10,880 nucleotides of DNA. Origin: JBGPBY01 sp041481485 (GTDB taxonomy: Bacteria > Acidobacteriota > Terriglobia > 20CM-2-55-15). Positions 8,401-10,880 of the stretch are shown here, in pieces. The notes beneath the pieces are model-generated. The model ran no database searches and was not told the origin of the DNA. It worked only from the letters and a program-made list of their open reading frames with translations. The position numbers and the translations under genes are program-made. The stretch's first letter is position 1. Each line of letters starts with the position of its first letter. The DNA lies in assembly GCA_041481485.1 (NCBI GenBank), contig JBGPBY010000239.1, forward strand, positions 1-10,880. The letters are read 5' to 3'.

Positions 8401-10507
8401 CATCGTAAATGCCCTTGCCGATGTACGAACCCTCTTCAAAAACATCCTGGTAAAAATCCGAAACAGTGTGGGTATACGGATCGATGCCGGTGTCTCTTCC
8501 ATACATTACCGCGTAGAGCGATCGGCTGGAGCCCGGCAAACTTACATCGACGCGGGGCTGAAGAATTCCGTATCCCGCGGTGACGCGCCCGGTGAACTCA
8601 TCGATCTCCGCCCGATTGAGGGGGTGCGCCATGGCTCCCACCATTTGCCGGGCAGAACCTCGCGGCAATTCCGTGTCGGCATCCAGCGTGATGACATATT
8701 TAGCCGACTGCAACATTGCGGTCTGTCCCACAATCAGCGAGAAGGCATTCTTCGACGGGTCACGCAAAAATGCATTCAGTTCGGCGAGCTTTCCACGCTT
8801 GCGCTCGAATCCCATCCAGACGCCTTCGCGGGCATTCCACTTTCGCGCCCGATGGAAGAGAAAGAAGTGCCCTTTCTGATGCCCGCCATAATGATTGTTG
8901 AGGTTGTTGACTTTCGCCTGTACCAGACGGAGCAATTCCTCATCTTCGGGCGTTTCGTCTACGGCCGCGTCTCGAAAGTCCGTGAGCAGTGCGAAATGGA
9001 GGTTATCATCGCGATTTGCCAGAAATCGTACTTCGAGTTGTTCAACCATCTGGTCGATCTGCTGGGAGTCAATCAGCAGAGAGGGAATCACGACAATCGT
9101 TCGCGAGTCCGGCGGAATGCCCTTGGAAAAATCCATTTTCGGCAGATGGTCCGGCACAACCAGCAAAGGCGCCATCCAGTTCAACACCTGCCATGTGAGG
9201 TGAATGACAAAGAACTCGGCAAGCAGCGCAAGCGCCACCGCTGCACCACCGTTGGCCCCTGGCGGCAACGTTCTCCACAACAGCGATTGCACAAATACAC
9301 TTGCCAGAACAAGAAAGGAAACAGCGGAAATTTTCAGGGGAAGCCGTCCGCGTCTGCTTTTGACAAGATAGTTTCCGACATGAGCAGCGCGCCGATTGCG
9401 GATTGCAAACGCAGCTCCTGCTCTGGCCTGATCAATTGCTTCTGTGGCGACATCTTCCTCACGGGTTCCCGTCTTTTTCGCGGAATATTCCACGATATGG
9501 CGATAGTGATCGCGCGTGGCAAAGTCCATTTTCGAATAGGCTCTCGCCGGATCCTTTCGCAGGATTCGTTCGACGATGCTCGTCGCCTCGACGAACTCGC
9601 GCCAGTCCACCTTCCCGAGAAGTCGAAGACTCGTGATGCTGTTGCTGATGGAAACCTGATCCGCCGCCTGATGCTGGATCTCCGATTGAACAACATCGGC
9701 CATCATCAATCCGGACTCCGAAAGTTGCTGTTCCACCCATCGCACCGGTAAACCGAAGGCCGATCCCTTTCCCTGAAGCTGTCGCGCAAACTCCGCGACA
9801 AAGGAATTCGACATCGCGGGTATCGATCGCACCATGTCGCCGATCACTGTGATCAGCCGTGTTGGCCGGTCTTCTGCCACTTCGGTCATTTTGTCGGCCC
9901 AGTAGTCCGCGCTGATCCGATCGATGGTTCCCATCACCATGGTTGCGCCGACTCGCCTCAGATTCTCGATCAGTGCAAGGCGAAGCATGGTGGGAATGGC
10001 CCACAATTCCCCGAGCTTTAATGTGGTGACCGACTGGTAGGCTTCGACGAATCCCTCGAGAGCTTCCAGGTGCACTCTGCCATCGCTGTGCGACACCGTC
10101 TCAAGCGCGATGTCGTAGACTCTCGGCAAACCAGCGGACGGGCCATCGGCCAGACGGGGCAGTTCCAGACTGTATGCCTTCGGCATGTGCAGCTGGGCCG
10201 TCGCAATCTGCTCTTCAATAAGGTAAAAGTTGTCGAGAAGCCATTCCCCCGCAGGAGCGATCTTGCGCCGCGTTTGGACGGCAGTGACCAGCAGTTCATA
10301 GACTTCGGTGAGAACTACCGCGTTTTCTTCGAGACGCTTTAACAGCTGCCCGGGACGTCCACCCTTTCCGACCCGATGCAAACTGGCCAGCGCCCGCCCG
10401 TGTTGCTTCATCTGCTCCGTGGTGAACAAGGCCCCACGTAGAGGCAACTCGGCGCGAAGCAGATGATGATCTGAATCGCGTTTGATCCACTTCCTGAAAT
10501 AACCCAT
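2372..10507 (-). CDS. ndvB: Cyclic beta-1,2-glucan synthase, GT84-GH189-GH94 architecture
   Basis: The 2711-residue inner-membrane enzyme is predicted to polymerise UDP-glucose into beta-1,2-glucan and cyclise it; length is close to the roughly 2800 usual for NdvB/ChvB/Cgs. Domains: a helical N-terminus (1-385) with LLDNFYLIEEQI; membrane segments near 391-412 and 421-450; GT84 (about 460-790) with ITLDADTE (D609, D611), SHDLIEG (721-727) and RRHRWIRGDWQ (754-764); membrane segments near 802-818, 822-844, 924-941 and 947-967; a glycoamylase-like cyclisation domain (about 980-1380) with WGISECGYNN (1251-1260) and MAHHQGMS (1347-1354); two beta-rich sugar-binding regions (about 1410-1670 and 1900-2170); and GH94 (about 2180-2660) with GFRDQLQDGM, GSGDWNDGMN (2378-2387, catalytic Asp in DWND), NGGQYTHAAIW and GGWTWYTGSAGWMYR. 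All key motifs are intact and there is no frameshift. The start is forced: TAA is the codon immediately before the ATG. The Shine-Dalgarno is weak (GGA, six bases away), suggesting coupling to the tiny upstream frame. Product cyclicity and chain length are inferred. Confidence 0.95.
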   Translation of the reverse strand: MGYFRKWIKRDSDHHLLRAELPLRGALFTTEQMKQHGRALASLHRVGKGGRPGQLLKRLEENAVVLTEVYELLVTAVQTRRKIAPAGEWLLDNFYLIEEQIATAQLHMPKAYSLELPRLADGPSAGLPRVYDIALETVSHSDGRVHLEALEGFVEAYQSVTTLKLGELWAIPTMLRLALIENLRRVGATMVMGTIDRISADYWADKMTEVAEDRPTRLITVIGDMVRSIPAMSNSFVAEFARQLQGKGSAFGLPVRWVEQQLSESGLMMADVVQSEIQHQAADQVSISNSITSLRLLGKVDWREFVEATSIVERILRKDPARAYSKMDFATRDHYRHIVEYSAKKTGTREEDVATEAIDQARAGAAFAIRNRRAAHVGNYLVKSRRGRLPLKISAVSFLVLASVFVQSLLWRTLPPGANGGAAVALALLAEFFVIHLTWQVLNWMAPLLVVPDHLPKMDFSKGIPPDSRTIVVIPSLLIDSQQIDQMVEQLEVRFLANRDDNLHFALLTDFRDAAVDETPEDEELLRLVQAKVNNLNNHYGGHQKGHFFLFHRARKWNAREGVWMGFERKRGKLAELNAFLRDPSKNAFSLIVGQTAMLQSAKYVITLDADTELPRGSARQMVGAMAHPLNRAEIDEFTGRVTAGYGILQPRVDVSLPGSSRSLYAVMYGRDTGIDPYTHTVSDFYQDVFEEGSYIGKGIYDAEAFGRCLNDRFPTNLILSHDLIEGCYVRSGLLSDVSLAEEIPSHYLADASRRHRWIRGDWQIMEWLFPRVPGAKKRYEKNTISMLSRWKILDNLRRSITPAALILFLILAWNVTASPSMWTFLVLLLIFIPPLLASIMDLLKKPEGAVWEPHLKEALRSSLTRLEQAAFHFACIPHEALYSLDAILRSLLRVFVTRKKLLEWNTMAASSQNFDNSFRPFIRSMWIGPALAIAAVTDLSLRGLHRPPIVIIVLVTWFLSPVIAWWMSRPLDEKSPELTNEQIQFLHHLSRKTWKFFEQFVGPEDHWLPPDNFQEKPVAVISHRTSPTNIGLALLANLAAYDFGYISMDELILRISNTLDTLEQLERHLGHFYNWYDTQTLTPLHPLYISTVDSGNLAAHLLTLRQGLLALPDSSRSDTIPSLARRLGALAEMDYDFLLDKTSHLMAIGYNVSERRIDSGSYDLLASEARLATFVAIAQGRAPDESWFALGRRITGTGGEPVLLSWSGSMFEYLMPLLVMPTYPKTLLDDTYRAAVRRQIAYGRKRRTPWGISECGYNNVDAQLNYQYRAFGVPGLGFKRGLAGDLVIAPYASALALMISPEQACVNLKRIADIGVEGDFGMYEAIDYTPSRVPPGESFAIVQSYMAHHQGMSFLALAYLLLNRPMQKRFESDLAFQAAAILLHERVPRSALDYTHTRESSRTLTSDSDLDERPVRTFRGANTAVPAVQLLSNGNYHVMVTNSGGGYSRWRELGVTRWREDATCDNFGIFCYIHDVVSGITWSSTYQPTVKVPDMYEVIFTESRAEYRRRDYGIETRTEIAVSPEDDIELRCVEITNSSRRTRVIEVTSYAEVVLASPAADALHPGFSNLFIQTEILPERNAILCTRRPRSAGDLTPWLFHRTAVHGGIQTEVSFETDRAQFIGRGRTTANPIGNYGALSGTSGSVLDPIVAIRHRITLHPEESVKLNIVTGVTDQRETCVTLTQKYEDARFGDRVFDLAWTHAQVVLRQINATQTDAQVYGRLAGSVIFANASLRADASILARNQKTQSGLWAYSISGDLPIVLLRISDTSRMDMVRQFIQAHAYWRMKGLAVDLVIWNEDQSGYRHPLHDEIIGMITTGIGANAMDRPGGIFVRLLDQIAAEDRILIQTVARVVVSDIDGTLADQLDRRKLFEAVAPALKPIRGRSRENAPAKIGSRRDLLYFNGSGGFTQDGKEYIITTAQDQMTPAPWVNVIANASFGTIVSESGSANTWSENAHEFRLTPWKNDPVSDSSGEAFYLRDEETGYFWSPSPLPRTGATAYVTRHGFGYTVFEHTEDGIRSEYWTYVAVDAPIKFSVFRIRNYSGRPRKLSLTGYVEWVLGDLHTRSGPHVTTHLDSSGAIFARNPYCSDFAGCTAFFDVNLSPRTVSGDRTEFIGRNGSLARPAGLTRARLSGRLGSGLDPCGAIHTVFDIEDEQETEIIFTLGAHRDADAARYLVIHFRNSNAAHDALERVWNYWNRILSILHVETPDPSVNVLANGWLVYRTLSSRMLARSGYYQPGGAFGFRDQLQDGMALLYCEPRIVREHLLRSAAHQFRDGDVQHWWHPPSNRGVRTQCSDDYLWLPLAVARYVEITGDTGVLDENVHFIEGRPVRPEEDSYYDLPEHSDIEVSLYQHCTQAILRGLRFGEHGLPLMGSGDWNDGMNLVGIQGKGESVWLAFFLYDVLMRFAKIAALRGDGSFADLCRDNAAEVQKHIEKNAWDGKWYRRAYFDDGSPLGSGSNDECQIDSIAQSWSVLSKAAPPERALIAMQSLDRRLVRRDSAIVQLLDPPFDKSRLDPGYIKGYVPGVRENGGQYTHAAIWAAMAFAEIGESGRAWELWSMINPVHHGETPDSIARYKVEPYVMAADVYGVSPHNGRGGWTWYTGSAGWMYRLTMESLLGFRIHVNELQFAPCIPENWDSYTMNFRYFETMYYIRISKVPEASGQTVRLDGNIQSEPVISLTNDYREHWVDVTIPSVTVAETPAVPVS

Positions 10508-10582
10508 TTAATGTCCGAAGTGAAGAATCAAATATCCAATAACCGCTTGCAGTATGAAGACGATAGCCAGAAGACGCCGCAT
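10508..10582 (-). CDS. Candidate 24-residue single-helix membrane peptide upstream of the synthase
   Basis: A complete small frame runs from ATG at 10582 to TAA at 10508-10510, and the next three bases are the ATG of the synthase. The peptide starts MRRLLAIVF, continues ILQAVIG and ends YLILHFGH. Two arginines are followed by about 17 hydrophobic residues and a short polar end, as in a one-pass membrane protein with its N-terminus inside. It has no cleavable-signal motif and is too short to be an export signal with cargo. An in-frame TAA lies six codons upstream of the ATG, so no longer version exists. The abutting stop and start and the weak ribosome site of the synthase suggest translational coupling, and the partner would itself be a membrane enzyme. 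No family is recognised. It could instead be a chance hydrophobic frame in the leader; only conservation or expression data would settle this. Confidence 0.45.
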   Translation of the reverse strand: MRRLLAIVFILQAVIGYLILHFGH

Positions 10583-10604
10583 ACCGGACTTTGCCGGTTA
10601 CTCC
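10583..10604 (-). promoter_or_regulatory. Leader hairpin between a possible ribosome site and the small membrane frame
   Basis: On the minus strand GGAG (10604-10601) lies 18 bases before the ATG at 10582, too far for normal initiation. The intervening bases contain ACCGG (10598-10594), loop CAAAGT and CCGGT (10587-10583), a five-pair stem ending directly at the ATG. If folded, it would bring GGAG close to the start codon. The stem is short, so this is a suggestion only. No convincing -35/-10 pair was found further upstream. Confidence 0.25.
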
Positions 10605-10792
10605 AAAGCACGTTTATTGCCTCTGAAAACAAAGCTCCAGTACTTTGCCAGGCGGCATTTGATCGATGGGAATTCCGAATGGTGGTAAGTGTGTACTCAA
10701 AAATGACCGGGCGAACTGCAACTGGAATGGCATTTTGCTACCGTGTGAAGGGATGCGAATCGAGTGGCTGTAAGGACAGGCAATCAGGAAAT
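10599..10792. other. Non-coding stretch upstream of the synthase operon
   Basis: I see no credible gene here. The short frames on both strands have no ribosome site and no recognisable product. The stretch should contain the promoter for the small membrane frame and the synthase, but no hexamer pair is good enough to call. The segment around 10690-10740, with ACTCAAAAATGACCGG and AACTGGAATGGCATTTTGC, is faintly reminiscent of IS21-family end sequences, but without a transposase or matching end it cannot be called an insertion sequence. Confidence 0.5.
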
Positions 10793-10880
10793 CCCTCTCC
10801 CAACGGGAGAGGGGGCCGCGCAGCGGCCGGTGAGGGGTACCGCAAGTAACGATATTTACTAGCGGTACCCCTCACCCGGC
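10793..10880. repeat. Composite palindromic intergenic repeat, truncated at the window edge
   Basis: Three successive palindromes are seen. CCCTCTCCC (10793-10801) pairs with GGGAGAGGG (10805-10813) across AAC. GGCCGC (10814-10819) pairs with GCGGCC (10823-10828) across GCA. GGTGAGGGGTACCGC (10829-10843) pairs perfectly with GCGGTACCCCTCACC (10862-10876). The last hairpin extends inward by AGTAA/TTACT after an A-A mismatch and outward through GCC/GGC with one bulged base. The CCCTCTCCC and GGTGAGGGG motifs are typical of dispersed intergenic repeats in many bacterial genomes. The symmetry suggests that the window stops halfway through a larger inverted pair. It lies over 200 bp from the nearest frame, so a terminator role could only concern a gene outside the window. 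Confidence 0.75.

Noticed and set aside
8240..9751. 503-codon open frame on the plus strand, antisense to the GT84 part of the synthase
   Set aside because: It lies wholly inside a reading frame with intact family motifs. Its translation has no domain, membrane or motif pattern and there is no ribosome site; it is a shadow of the codon bias of the opposite strand.
10614..10733. 39-codon minus-strand frame upstream of the small membrane frame
   Set aside because: No ribosome site and no hydrophobic or domain pattern, and it covers the possible insertion-sequence relic; nothing supports coding.
10511..10849. 112-codon plus-strand frame at the right end
   Set aside because: Its C-terminal part is the translation of the palindromic repeat, it has no family resemblance, and it is antisense to the coupled small membrane frame.

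Overview
The window looks like a chromosomal segment from a Gram-negative, probably soil or environmental, bacterium of moderate GC content. The single dominant gene encodes a full-length cyclic beta-1,2-glucan synthase of the NdvB/ChvB/Cgs type, an envelope enzyme. A short helix-turn-helix protein carries a tail that I associate, from memory only, with Planctomycetes and Acidobacteria. Acidobacteriota is therefore a tentative guess; a proteobacterium is not excluded.

Layout, left to right. Positions 1-69 hold nested inverted repeats with no gene, and 70-188 hold nothing I can name. Positions 189-1244 (minus) encode an almost proline-free, very long coiled-coil protein of unknown function. 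Positions 1312-1554 (minus) encode a small HTH protein just upstream of it. The 67-bp gap between them contains a weak terminator-like hairpin and a perfect TATAAT, so the two may be separate transcripts. Divergently, 42 bp away, 1597-2424 (plus) encodes a soluble helical protein I do not recognise. It converges on the synthase gene and the two coding sequences overlap tail to tail by 53 bp.

Positions 2372-10507 (minus) are one uninterrupted 2711-residue reading frame. It contains an N-terminal helical region, a GT84 glycosyltransferase domain flanked by six membrane segments, a glycoamylase-like (GH189-type) cyclisation domain, two carbohydrate-binding/linker regions and a C-terminal GH94 phosphorylase-like domain. 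In characterised homologues these parts respectively polymerise beta-1,2-glucan from UDP-glucose, cyclise it, and trim chain length.

Immediately upstream, at 10508-10582 (minus), is a 24-codon frame for a one-helix membrane peptide whose TAA stop directly abuts the synthase ATG. It has the architecture of a tiny membrane protein translationally coupled to the synthase and is the most interesting candidate for something undescribed. The rest of the right end (10583-10880) is non-coding apart from a composite palindromic repeat (10793-10880) that appears cut by the window edge. No RNA genes, CRISPR array, intact mobile element or glucan exporter gene is visible.
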